Source of the DNA: Melitaea cinxia
Lineage: Eukaryota; Arthropoda; Insecta; Lepidoptera; Nymphalidae
Direction of reading: 5' to 3'
Length of the DNA stretch: 64,000 bases
NCBI RefSeq assembly: GCF_905220565.1
Contig: NC_059403.1
Location: 3,534,001 to 3,598,000, forward strand
Below, one piece after another: positions 11,391-23,156 of this stretch (the stretch's first letter is position 1; every line of letters begins with the position of its first letter). Made by a program: the position numbers and the translations under genes. A model generated the notes under the pieces. It ran no database searches. It was not told the DNA's origin and worked only from the letters and a program-made list of their open reading frames with translations.

Positions 11391-12394
11391 TATAAGTATA
11401 TGATATTTGTAACTCACGAAATATAGACATTTATTTCCAAATGTCGTTTTATAATTATTTTTATACACAAATTTAACCCGAACGTTTTCATCTTATTGCC
11501 CTTTTTTCTTCTATCAAAGAGCGCCACGGAATGAATTGTGTCCGGGCGCTACATAGACTAGAGACGCCCCTGTTAATATCTATAGCCAGTATTACACATG
11601 TATAGTATACTGTAGCTATAAAATGATGTAATTATATATATTTAAATATATTTAAAAACTTTCAGAGTGTATCTATTACATGCAAACAAATCTTTTCTCT
11701 ACGTAATATTAGCATAAGAAACAAATGATGTAATAACAATAATTCAAACATCTATGAAGCCCCTACTGTACAAGGATTACAAAGAAACCTACCGTTCTTA
11801 CGCAGAAAACAAAACGTGGCTTAAATATTTCTTACTGTTGTAATGTTTATTATTTCTAGTAAAACGGAGTATTAGAATAGGATAGTAATCTGCGCCTTGT
11901 GGTTTCACTCACATTTGTTCCATTTCCGTGGAAATTATAGGTCGATGAGCAGGGTGAACATATCTTTTTAAAGAATTACGTGTCTTGAAACTACTTACAA
12001 AGTTTGGCCAGAAAGCATTGTCAAAATGAAAAAAATAAAGCTTGACATTGTAGTAGGTAAACACTCTTAATTAACTTCACATCCTTTCAAGTTTATATTA
12101 TTTATACGGATATTTTAATCACCTATCATCAATCGAAAATAATAGGTATACATATAACTGTACGTGTCCATTTATAGTAATTAGGTACGCAATACAATAC
12201 AATAGATTCAAATCGGAAATACAGCGTTTAAAAGGAGATTTGGTTTATTGTATTTTTGTTTTTTGTATTACAGATTAACTTTTCCAAGAAAGATTGTTTT
12301 TAAAAAATACTTTGACAGATTTTATTTTCGAAGTTAGTGTCTGATTAAAGAATGTTTCACTATGTTATTTGATAATGATTTGATTTGTGAATAA
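11391..12394. other. Intergenic, no gene seen
   Basis: A family F-like remnant (GCGCCACGG, TCCGGGCGC) lies near 11520-11575. The remainder is AT-rich with no supported feature. Confidence 0.4.
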
Positions 12395-12492
12395 TCATCA
12401 TCATCATCAGCTGGACATAGGCCTCCCCAAGTTTGCGCCAAACATCCCGGTTTTCCGCAATCCTCATCCAGCCTACACCGGCAATCTTACGT
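12395..12492 (-). mobile_element. RTE-type LINE, C-terminal coding fragment
   Basis: On the minus strand the frame reads AGVGWMRIAENRDVWR and then LGEAYVQ. This matches the conserved C-terminal end of lepidopteran RTE-clade reverse transcriptases (family knowledge). The plus strand shows the matching GCTGGACATAGGCCTCC and a (ATC)n run, the usual RTE 3' end with (TGA)n tail. Only this end remains. Confidence 0.8.
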
Positions 12493-12654
12493 AATAAATA
12501 ATAAGTAATAAGTAAGTTGTGAATAATTATTGAGATTGAAGAAAGTATAATAAATGACACGTCAAGAAATTTCGTTCCAGATTCCTAGAGGCTTTAATTA
12601 AATCTAAATAGAATACTCTCGAGGCATAAATCAAAATATAATAACTTAAATCAG

Positions 12655-12840
12655 TGGAAGTTTCACGCTGACAACGATTTTCGTGTAGAGGTTCGTGTAG
12701 TCGCCTAAACGGTCGCAAGTTCGATGCCCGCTCGGCGCAGATATGTCTAATATGTAGATATAAATATATTTTCTGGTCTAGATGTATGTCCTTGTAGGTC
12801 TCCACATCATGCCTATGAGATCACTTTAATAATTTATGTT
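12655..12840 (+). repeat. tRNA-headed SINE fragment
   Basis: GTTCGTGTAGTCGCCTAAAC is followed by GGTCGCAAGTTCGATGCCC, which fits a Pol III B box. The downstream body continues toward GTCTCCACATCATGCC. The same head occurs reversed at 17225-17535. There is no closed acceptor stem, so it is not a tRNA gene. Confidence 0.65.
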
Positions 12841-13359
12841 GTTAAGTCCTTTTATTGTAAATAATGGCCACAAATAAGTTGCACTGACTTTAGACGAGAT
12901 TGGTTAAATTAAAGTCATAAAAATGTCACCAATCTATAATGATTTATATTTTTTTGTTTAATTGTTTATCTGTATTAATAAAAATGAACCACTGAAATGA
13001 ATGTACCCGCCATAACACCCGAACGACTGTACCAAATTAAATAATCCTTTTTTTGTGTTCGTTATTGCCAAAACAACAAAAACATAGTTGGTACGAAGGT
13101 GGGCGCGCCAGATATTGTACAATAAAGACCCTTACTCGCTAATTTATTGATTTGCATAAGCCTAAACTATTGAAGACAAATGAAATTCTGTAATTCTAAC
13201 AATGTTTTCAACCATGACGCCAAAAACCAAGACGCAATTTTAGAAATTCTACTTATATAATTGTAGAATAAGAATAGATATAAACATGGTTTTCATTAAA
13301 AGTGCATCAAAGTTTAACGAAATTCTAAACTTCTTACTTAATACGTTTTGACTCTGCCG

Positions 13360-13800
13360 GTCTTAGTTAAATCTACGGTCGAAAGTGAGAAATCTTGGCA
13401 AAGTATACTCGTCTTCTGTGAGACTGTTATACGACAGAAGGGAAGGTAGAAAGACCGAGAGAGTCCAATGTCTCAGCGGCGCATATAGGACTCAAGAGAG
13501 TAGGGCCGAGACGGTATTATAACACCAATTCATTGTCGCCATAATGAGGATGCACAATTTCTCGTGAGAAGAGACGACGAGCTAAATTTTAGTTAGCACG
13601 TTTGTCGATATAGAGTGAGTAGACTTGGGGAGTTGAGGAGTTCAGTCTCGAACGATAGCAGGCGGGACTGTAGACGAATGTGAAAGCGTACCCATAATCC
13701 CGCTTATTGCGCTACGACGATACACCGTGGGGTTTTAGTTAGTAAGAGTCTGGCATAACTCTCCCTCTGTTCTGGGCGAAAAGTATCCATGAGGATTTCA
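13360..13800. repeat. Likely mobile-element remnant
   Basis: This is a GC-richer island in AT-rich sequence. It ends in CACCGTGGGGTTTTAGTTAG followed by GAGTCTGGCATAACTCTCCC, a phrase I recognise from dispersed lepidopteran repeats. There is no coding frame and no other copy here. Confidence 0.5.
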
Positions 13801-15090
13801 CCACGATAAAAAAAGGTGAGATAAGCCGATATGAATGAAGTTAGATAATGGATTCAAATTTTAAGTCTTATTAAAATACAATATACGTAAATAACATTAC
13901 ATTCGTATATCTAACTTCTTTATAAGGAAATTCACTTCGTAAATAATAAAATTAATTAGAGACGCGCATATTCCGTTAGTATTTCCGTAAATTTTACTAA
14001 GGTTTTTCGTTGTAATATTATTTGAATTTACCTACAGAACTAATGAAGTGCTGTGTTGCAAAATAATAAAAAAAGTTACTAAATATACTACATGTTAGCG
14101 TTAAAAATTATTATAAATATAGAAAAAATAAAATAAGTTGAATAACGGGGTGGAAGTAACACGTAAGACCGTTGATCCAATTACATGCCTATATAAACAA
14201 CAACATTGGCGAAGGTGTTGAAAAGTCTTCTTAGAAGATTTACAGAAGCATTTTACGTCAAATGTTTATTTCATTTTAGATCGATCCTAGATTCTTTTCT
14301 TTTTTAATATATATAAATAATCTGCCATTTTATGTTAAAGTTTTTTGTGATATAGTGTTATTTCTTGATGATAAATCGCTTATTTTTAAATTTGATAGGA
14401 AAAAAGATATGCATCCAAAAAAAAAATTGGAAATAAATAACAAGATTCTTAGTGTCAGTGATAATACAGTTTTGTTAGAGATAAATTTGAATTCGAAACT
14501 TTAGTGGAATTCCCATTTGTCATCCTTGAATGGTAGACTCAGCTCCACAGCATTCGCAATTAGAAAAGTTTGACAACTGACCGACATTGCTACTGCGCGT
14601 TTAATATATTTTAGCTATATATCTTAATCCATAGTGTCTTACGGTATTTTACTGTGCGGTAATGCTAGACATATTTAGACTATTTATTTTGCAAAAAATG
14701 GCTATTCGCAGCATTAATGATCTTGGTGCTCGAGTTTCTCTGAGGTATCTTTTTCATAAGGTAGACATACTAACAATTGCGTAGCGTATATTTATATCAA
14801 TATTATGTTTATTATTTTTAGTTAAAATCACAATATAAATAAAGAATTACAAAATTGTAACTCCAAGTTTCCGACTACGATAAGTAAACGTGTCCTTTTT
14901 AGGTTGTGGTATTCGTATTATATAATAAAATCCCACAATTTTGAAATTCTCTGAGAATAAATTTAAAGTTTGTATAAAAAAAAATAACTAAAGCTTATTA
15001 TTCAGTGTATGATATCATAAATGATAAAAGATGTGTGGCTTTAACGACGTTGTAATTCAATCAAAATATTACCGTATAACAACACAGCTT
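13801..15090. other. Intergenic, no gene seen
   Basis: I looked here for the missing first exon of the claudin-like gene (a start codon, a hydrophobic segment and a phase-0 donor) and found none I could defend. Confidence 0.4.
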
Positions 15091-15715
15091 TTTTTAACCG
15101 ACTTCCAAAAAAGGAGGAGGTTCTCAATTCGACTGTATTTTTTTTTTTTTTTTTTATGTATGTTACATCAGAACTTTTGACCGGGTAGACCGATTTCGAC
15201 AAATTTTGTTTTAATCGAAAGGTGGCGTGTGCCAATTGGTCCCATTTAAATTTATTTGAGATCTAACAACTACTATTCGAGTTATATCTAATAATGCGTT
15301 TTTACTTGACGCTTTTTTCGTCGACCTACGTTGTATTATACCGCATAACTTTCTACTGCATGTACTGATTTTGATAATTCTTTTTTTGTTAGAAAGAAGA
15401 TATTCCTAGTTTGGTACTGTGATAAGGAAACCAGGATCTGATGATGGAATCCTAGAGAAATCGAGGGAAACTCTCAAAAATCCGTAAAAACTTTTTACTG
15501 GGTGTACCGATTTTGATAATTTTTAATTTAATCGAAAGCTGGTGTTTATCATATGGTTACATATAAATTTTATCGAGATCTGATAACTACTTTTTGAGTA
15601 ATCTTTGATAACGCGTAGTTGCTTGACTATTTTTTCGTCGATCTACGTTGTATTACTTGTCGATGTAATTGAAGTCGGTTTTTTTTTCGTTTGCGAGCAA
15701 ACACAATTATTTGAA
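15091..15715 (-). repeat. Element with AACCGACTTC inverted ends (family C)
   Basis: It starts AACCGACTTCC near 15097 and ends GAAGTCGGTT near 15680, followed by TTTGCGAGCAAACACAATTA. The ends are inverted repeats, as in a MITE or foldback element. A reversed near full-length copy lies at 54985-55602. Internal blocks such as TCGTCGACCTACGTTGTATT are repeated within the element. Confidence 0.8.
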
Positions 15716-16052
15716 GAGTAACTGCAGAGTTTCTTGCCGGTTCTTCCCCGCAGAATTTGCATTCCAAACCGGTGGTAGCTTCACTTCTAAAAATAATAAC
15801 AATCCCTGATATGTAAATTGACGATTGAGGTGTTTAATTTTGAAGCCTATTTGAATTTGTAACATTCGAAACTGCAGTAAATCAGCAATGCTTGCGAGTT
15901 TTAATATAATTTTAAATAATTATTTGTTAAATAAATAGATAAAACGTAAAATATATTAAGTGCGTTAATATCTACATATTAAATGAAATTTTCTGTATCC
16001 TACATACAATAATATCTATTATTAATAACATTATTTTCTTTTTGAATTTTAG

Positions 16053-18589
16053 ATCGAAGATTCTCGGAAAGGCGGTGGTACATTTTTAGTGCCGATGAAC
16101 GGAGGTATTTGGACCATGTGCGTCTCTTTGAAAGGTAAATTAAACAATAAAATGACACTATATTTTTATTTATATCGCTAATATCTATTTTCCCTTTTTG
16201 TAGAAGAAGAAGTTTCAATTCTGTCCAGAGCCGGATTTCCAAAAGAGCCGCTGTGCACAAATTATTTGGCTGATGATGAAGATGATGAACAGAGAGGAGA
16301 TTGGCAACATCGTAAGTAAAATACTATAAATGAGGATGTACCTACTTGTTTTCCTATATTCAAATGCGGATGTAATAAAGAGATATCAACTAACTATACT
16401 AAACACTATTACTAGATACATATTAATATTGTATTAGAAATATCCAAAAATGGTTTCATGCATTAATCTCCAATAATAATAATTGTGTTTGCTGGCAAAC
16501 GAAAAAAAACGACTTTAATTACATCGACAAGTAATACAACGTAGGTAGACGAAAAATAGTCTAGTATATCTACTTAACATAGATTAAAATATATATATGG
16601 TCGAATTGAGTAACCTCCTCCTTTTTTGAAGTCGGTTAAAAATTAATATCCATTACTGTGACCTTAGCTGAAAGTAAATTATTTTCGATACTAAGCTTAC
16701 TGGAAACGACTTTGACACGAGAAACTATGAACAATTCTCGCTTCAACAAAGTTTCCAATCTAGGTGATCAGTTATAATGGAAACCTTCCAAATTAAAGCA
16801 GTAATATCTCATAACATTTATTATTTTCAAACAATTAACACAGAAAATTTAAGTAATAAGTTTGTCGATGTTATTATCGTTTTGCCCTTAGCGTGTCATG
16901 TCGTGACGCTCCCTAATTGAAATGCTCGACGTCGCTTAAACTAACGCCTAGTAAAAAATCGATTAAGTAATTGTTTTTTATAAATTATTTTTAGTGCAAT
17001 AATTACCGGTACGACCTGTAAAATATTCTTCTATAATCCACGTGTACGATAAGCACTAAGCTGATTCGGTTCGGCAATTGTCAAATTTCAAATTGATTAC
17101 TTCAAAGCCTCGGAGCTATTATACAAATGGCTAACGGTTGACTGTCGACTATAACTTTGAGTTCAGCGAACGTCGTAGGCCATATTGATTAAGTAATTGT
17201 GTCATTTTAGTGATGATTGATTAATTCATCCAGTTACATCCCACAGCTAAACAGCCAATCCAATCTAAGGGTGCTTAACCCACCACGCTATTCCACTGCG
17301 GGTTGGCAGATTATATTCATCCACTATGAGTGACAACTGCTTTCAGATGTCTACGATAACAACCAAGACCGACAGTTTTACGTGCTCTCCGAAGCACGTT
17401 GGTGAGACCCATTAGGACAGGCGTCCAGACCGGAAATAAATATTTGTACAAATACGATAAGCAATCCTAAGCCGGAATCAAACCCATAATCGACAATGTT
17501 TAGACGCCTACACGAACCATTACACAAGCAGTCGCCTTGCCGTTTTGCATTGCGACTTATTGTGACGAGGAAGTGAGTAATTTTTGAATCATTAATATTA
17601 TGTAATTTAATAGGTATGCAGAACCTATCAATATCTTGCGCATTGGTGTGTCTCATCGTGTTGGGCAGCGCGGCGCTAGTCGGCGCTTTCGGAGTCTGCA
17701 AACATCAAATAAGCGCTGTGCTCATTACTGGTGTCATGTACCTTTTAGCTGGTGAGTTAATTAAACTGAAACATAAAGCATAGACGTTAACAACTACCTA
17801 GATAGCAAACGTTAAAGTTTTATTTTTATCGTGAATCGTAAACTTAGAAACTGTCGCAGATTACCTTAGAACAGTGATAATGTTGAAAAAATGGCAGTAG
17901 GTATAAGTTATACGACTGTTATGTTAGATTTTTATTTTTTCAAAGAGTTGAAAACACAGCACACGACTGGAAGTCACGGTTAAGAAAGGTATAAATAAAC
18001 TGCATTATTAAGTACCTTTTTGTCACAATTATTTATCTACGTGTACTACTTATTTCAATGACTACGGAAAAAATATGCAGTTAGAGACTTATAAAAGAAC
18101 GATATTAAGTTAACAATTTATTAATAAAAGCTTTATTGCAAACATAAAAAAGATACAGTTTAGAACAATTACAACACTATACATAAGTATGCATACTATA
18201 TAACATAACTAATTATTAACATATTTATATTAACATAACTTTAACGCTAATGTCAATCGCTCCCAGGCAACATTTATTAAAGGTAAGGTTAAACTGTCAT
18301 AATTACTTTTATTTCAGGACTATTCGCAATGTTCACATTAATGATAATACATTTCAAGCGTGTTCAACGAGTATCAACACGCAGCAGTTCCCATGGCGAC
18401 GACACTGCAGACGGCGTTATAGGCCCAAGATACCCCGCTCTTCCGTTACTTTCCGCCAGAGAGTTCACAACCTCGTGGTCGCTAGAGCTTGGCTGGGGGG
18501 GCGTGGCACTGGCGACCACTACGTCCCTACTGTGGATATTGTTATCGAAAATAATGAGATACAACCCTATATCATCAATGTTATTGTGA
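16053..18589 (+). CDS. Claudin/PMP22-like four-pass membrane protein, last four exons (5' end not found)
   Basis: Exons are 16053-16134, 16204-16311, 17614-17751 and 18318-18589, all with AG/GT borders and matching phases (200 codons including the TGA stop). The first visible exon begins in phase 0 after AG and has GGIWTMC, which fits the GLW-x-x-C signature of the first extracellular loop of the claudin/PMP22/stargazin superfamily. A second Cys (EPLC) follows before an acidic stretch DDEDDE. Three hydrophobic segments come next, about residues 68-92, 95-122 and 168-190 of the visible part, corresponding to TM2 to TM4. The first exon with TM1 lies upstream and may be outside the window. Which branch it belongs to (claudin, CACNG, TMEM114/178-like) is not resolved. 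AATAAA follows at 18730. Confidence 0.75.
16482..16642 (+). repeat. Family C element, internally deleted, in claudin-like intron
   Basis: It opens AATTGTGTTTGCTGGCAAAC, has the TTACATCGACAAGTAATAC block and closes with CCTCCTCCTTTTTTGAAGTC and GGTTAA. Most of the internal part is missing. It lies in the intron between 16311 and 17614. Confidence 0.75.
17225..17535 (-). repeat. tRNA-headed SINE, reversed, in claudin-like intron
   Basis: On the minus strand the head reads GGCGACTGCTTGTGTAATGG, then GTTCGTGTAGGCG and GGGTTTGATTCC (B-box-like). The body ends near AAGCACCCTT. It shares GTTCGTGTAG with the copy at 12655. Confidence 0.65.
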
Positions 18590-18729
18590 ATTTGCGTGGT
18601 TATTGTGCGTTTACACGGCGGGACTTCGGATGATTACTATTTCTAATTAAGAGACGGTAAAATTGAGTTGATATATTAATTAAATTGAAAAAAAATGTAA
18701 TTTTGTGTAGGTACCATGATGATACTTGC

Positions 18730-18735
18730 AATAAA
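18730..18735 (+). promoter_or_regulatory. Likely poly(A) signal of claudin-like gene
   Basis: AATAAA lies 141 bp after the stop codon and is the first canonical hexamer downstream. Confidence 0.5.
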
Positions 18736-18739
18736 TACA

Positions 18740-19500
18740 CGACGAGCCCAGGCCGTGTAAATGCTAGATAAAGTCAATTAAATAATCCCAATATTTTAAG
18801 TAGATCATTTCTACCTAGGCGCTTTATATTGCGTCGTTATGTTTACAGTTTAGTAATACTAACGTAAGCCGCATTACCAAAAGCTTAAAAGTTGAGCAAC
18901 ACTTTTTTTCTAAATTATTAATTAAATATTGTGTAAATATTTATTTATTATTATTAATTAAATGACATTTAAATATTCTATCTTGCTATGAATTCTGAAA
19001 TCCTTTACATAAGGCTTATTATTGTACAAAATATTAGCTTAGGCAATCGCCAAGCTTGTTGCCGTCCATTACAAAATGATATTCCAAACAATAAAACTTA
19101 ATAAATTATTTTCTTCTTGCTTCCTATAAGTTTAGCGGAAATTAAAAGCCACAGCCCACACATTTATTCTGAATTTCTTCTCACGCATAATTCGTGTAGT
19201 TTGTAAAGCGTGCACAAGAAGTATATGGTATGAACTGATAAAACTAAGAAATTTAACTTTATTCTAATTGTGTTACGTGCGTGGAGTGCCGGAGGGGTCG
19301 TGGCTAGGCTAGGGGAGGTGGCACACGAAACGGGGGCAGCAAAATTACCATGATTTTCTTGATTGATAAAAAAATAATCTCAAATCGCCTCCGCGATGTA
19401 ACATCCACACACAACTATGTAACACATAAAAAATACAAAATAATTCCTTTATTGAAGTCGGTTAATGAACTTCCTTCTTTACTGAAGCCAGTTAATCAAC
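18740..19500. other. Intergenic, no gene seen
   Basis: AT-rich sequence, apart from a GC-richer patch at 19270-19345 (GTGGAGTGCCGGAGGGG) that may be part of the following family F repeat. Confidence 0.4.
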
Positions 19501-19570
19501 ATAATGATGCTCGAGGCGGCAAATTTTTGGTGGGCCCCGGGCGGTAAAAAACCACGCTACGCCACTGTGT
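19501..19570. repeat. Family F repeat end
   Basis: It reads GGTGGGCCCCGGGCGG and then CCACGCTACGCCACTGTG, the same right end as the element at 22115-22287. Confidence 0.7.
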
Positions 19571-20149
19571 TTTACGACTAACGAGTATGATGCACGAATC
19601 TTTACAAATATTCCGAGCTTTTCCTATAGTTTCACAAGCTATGTCACTTGGCAGATATTATGGCGTCAGTACGCAGATATTTATACCAACCAATACAATT
19701 CAATTATGAAATATCTCCTATTAATTAGTATCTTCTTCGTGTTGCTTTTCAAGTCTCAATAAAAGAAATAAATGAAAATCTAATTACAATTAAAACTGTA
19801 AAATATATTTTGTAAAAGGAAGCTTCGGGTATTTTTTTTTTAATAATTAAATAATAATATTTTTGAACATTTAAAAGCGGCTTAAATGTTATTTTGCTAA
19901 ATACATTTTGTCCAAGTGCACTCATTCCGCCAATCTTGAGCTTAAAATGTATAGTCTTAAATTTCTAAAATGCGTAAAAATATTTTTTATACTTTGCAAT
20001 TTCTACTATTTACCTTAAGTTATATACATGTGTATATAATTCGAAATGCATTTGCTAGCTGTAAGGTAATGGCCTAGATTTAACATGATAAGACATTTAA
20101 GTGTTTTCTGTAATAATATTAATCACAATAAACTAGGAACATACTTAGT

Positions 20150-20482
20150 TGGTGCTGTGTGGCTACGGCACTAAAGAATTTAGCCACCCCCTCTCTTCCC
20201 GTGGGTGTCGTAAGAGGCGACTAAGGGATAACAATGTTCCACAACCACCTTGGAACTTAAGAAGCCGACCGATGGCGGGATAACCATCGAACTGGCTTTG
20301 AAATACACAGGCCGAAGACGGGCAGCAGCGTCTTCGGTGCGACAAAGCTAGTACTGCGGTCACCAACCCGCCTGCCCAGCGTGGTGACTATGGGCAAAAC
20401 ACATGAGTTCACGTTATTTTTGGCGTAAACTTGTGGAGGCCTATGTCCAGCAGTGGACTGTATAGGCTGTAATGATGATGAC
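20150..20482 (+). repeat. RTE-tailed SINE-like element (family A), near full length
   Basis: It runs from GCTGTGTGGCTACGGCAC through GTGGGTGTCGTAAGAGGCG to the tail GGCCTATGTCCAGCAG and TGTAATGATGATGA. It is one of the best copies for defining the family ends. Confidence 0.9.
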
Positions 20483-21194
20483 TTAGTTGGTAATTTAATA
20501 AGTATCTAATTATTTTATAGCAAAAATGTAGGATTGTGGTTTAAATATAATTTGGGTATGATGAAATAAGAAAATTTGTTAAAAAAAATGTTATTTCTAC
20601 GTTTTATTTGCATCACATACCTATTTATAATAGATACATATATCTTACATACCTACAACGGAAACGAATGTATCTATGTATTAGTTATTATTTCTGCTGT
20701 CTATTTTTTTTTTTATTAGTCAAACTATACAAAGTTAACCTGACATAGTCTTTTCAAAAGTACTGACGCTTTATAAAAGTTTTGCAGTCCCTTTTCAGGT
20801 GTTACGTGAGAGATGTTATTAAATAATTTATAACGAAGTTGAACGTTGTTTGAAAGTTGGTGCTGTGAGTTAATATTAGATTTACTGTAGTGTACTTGTG
20901 AGCAGACGACGTAGGTAGTTTATTGTTAGTAAAAAAAAAAATAACAAAATTGTTATAGACGTATTAAATTTCAATAATATTTAACAAATAAAATTACATT
21001 TAATTACAAATAAAATTAACTATTATAATCAACGTGCTCATAAAAAACACGTAATTTTGATGTGAAACATTTAGGTTGAAGGCAGTGTCGACGCGTCCCC
21101 ATACGCGCTATGATGAAATATATGTACTATTCTATATAGTAATTGAGTTGTCGCGTTTTTAAAGATTTTTTTATTCAAAATTTTTGTATATAAA
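20483..21194. other. AT-rich intergenic, no gene seen
   Basis: No coding exon or repeat was recognised. Confidence 0.5.
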
Positions 21195-21590
21195 GAAAAT
21201 AATGTTTATTTAAGTTTTTCGCATCTGCCAACCATCACGTGACGGGTCATTTTTTTTTGAACGCTGGGAAATGCTTTTATTCACCCTGTCGATGGGTCCG
21301 GCGGGAGTGTTAGGCTCCTGGCACAACAGAACAATCCAGAATACCCATTAAAACTCAGCGGTGCCCTCATCATCATAGCGGGGCGCCACGGAATTGCTTA
21401 CGCATGCTTCCGTGACGTCCTGACGGTTAGCCCGCCAGTGGGCGGTCGCCTTCGCCCAAAGACGGGCACTGTGAGCGCTACATTACCCCGGTGACGAATG
21501 GGAGGTATGGTACCCTTCTCCCACTCTATTGTGAAGGGTGAAGAAGCAAATATTAGCGTCTCCTTCCTTCTGGTCGTCACAATAGTAAAG
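21195..21590. repeat. Probable LINE-derived repeat
   Basis: This is a GC-rich island with GAACGCTGGGAAATGC, CCCTGTCGATGGGTCC and TTAGGCTCCTGGCAC, followed by GGTGCCCTCATCATC and GGTGACGAATGGGAGG. The composition and phrases suggest the 3' part of a non-LTR element. No coding frame longer than 60 codons is open. Confidence 0.45.
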
Positions 21591-22114
21591 TATAGTTTAA
21601 GGTCAATTTAAGCAGGTACAACATAAAATGAGGTTAACGAAATAGATAGTAAGTAAGATTTTAAATTAACATGGTTATTTTCATTACTGTAATTATTTCA
21701 AACGGGATATTATTACACAGCAAACGTACGGAAAAGGAGTTAGTCCGAATAGATGGGCACTTCTAATGCCGTCAAGATCTACCTGTGTTACTTTAGTCTC
21801 GTGAACAAGACATTCGTAGATAATGTCGAAATATCGAACTCTGCAAAATAAAAATAAAAAACATTGTAGGTACATATCCCGTTTTAAATAATTTTAGTCA
21901 AGTTAGTAAGTATTTTTAATTGTAAAGACAGATAGATGCAAATTGTGAAGAAAATGGGTATTGTAATCGCCCAATAGTCATAAAGGCCTTAAATAAGTTA
22001 TTATTTAAGGTTATAGTTGAAAATGTGCTAAGAAGATATATTATTTTATTTTCCTAAAAATCAAAGCTCAAATATACCCCGTCATTTGTTTAATATTAGC
22101 CAGTAGTGTTGTTC

Positions 22115-22287
22115 AGTGGCGTAGCGTGGGGGGGGGGACATAACCCCGGGCGACCACGACAACAATGACAATTGTGCTTGCAATGAGTGTGTTAAATTAA
22201 TTTGTTAAAAAAAAATTAAAATAATTGGTAAGGGCGGTAAATAATTGGTGGACTCCGGGCGGCAAAAACCACGCTACGCCACCGATT
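22115..22287. repeat. Family F element with inverted ends
   Basis: It begins CAGTGGCGTAGCGTGG and ends CCACGCTACGCCACCG, a near-perfect terminal inverted repeat around a centre with CCCCGGGCG and CTCCGGGCGG. It is about 170 bp long and looks like a small MITE. Confidence 0.75.
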
Positions 22288-22970
22288 ATTGATATTTCTC
22301 CTCAACATACTACATAGTTATCAATATCGCAGTCATCATTTAGCATCTTGCACAAGTGTGTGAAAGAATTGTAGAAGCTTTGTAAAAAAATAATAAAACC
22401 GAATAAAATATTAGTAACCTTGAGTATGCGCTGTGATGATTGTTATTGCCATTTGTATAATATTTCTAATTGACTATAAATTTCTTCTCTTTTAATATTT
22501 GTTTTTAATTATATATTTAATTAGGTACTGCAAATTTGTGATATTTGCAAATTTTTTAAGGTGTTATATCAAAAGCTTTGAAGTGCGCAATATTTAACAA
22601 GGGGAGGACATAACATTGGCAAGTTCCTTTGGAATGAGGCTTACGATTAGGTTGTTTGGCCTTTGGAACAAGAGTTGACTTACATTTCTATAAATAAATG
22701 ACTTGATTGTAACATACAAAGCTTTACATACTAAAAGAAGTGCTATAGTCTCGTTCTAAAGCGAATTTCCCAAGTCATGCCGTCCCTTTAAGTGATAATA
22801 ATTAACGAAATGCTTAAATGCACCCTGAAAGCATTGTTTATATTGTGATGTATAGTTTATTTAAATAAACATTGTTAGTTATGTTAAATAATTTTCTAAT
22901 GCATAAAGCAATATTATTTTGTTTTAATGTGTTTCATTTATACCTAAGAAATAGCACACAGAAATTTTCA
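22288..22970. other. Intergenic downstream of UTP20, no gene seen
   Basis: AT-rich sequence with no supported exon or repeat. Confidence 0.45.
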
Positions 22971-22973
22971 GCA

Positions 22974-22979
22974 TTTATT
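22974..22979 (-). promoter_or_regulatory. Likely UTP20 poly(A) signal
   Basis: AATAAA on the minus strand, 178 bp past the UTP20 stop codon. Confidence 0.45.
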
Positions 22980-23156
22980 CTATTTTTAATTTCAGAGGGG
23001 AAAATAAAACATAATATCTAAACATTAAATACATATATATTTTTTACACATTACAAAATGTGGAAACTTATTAACTTATATGTACAAGATAAAAATACAT
23101 TTTGTAATTTAAAAAAGTTTGCATAATATAACTAAACAGATTATAAATTAAATTCT

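Noticed and set aside
14700..14751. Candidate first exon of the claudin-like gene (ATGGCTATTCGCAGC ... GTATCT)
   Set aside because: It lacks a hydrophobic segment and ends in phase 2, while the next exon needs phase 0.
18250..18633. 127-residue frame over the last claudin-like exon
   Set aside because: Another frame of the same exon gives the phase-consistent transmembrane helix and stop. This one ignores the acceptor at 18317.
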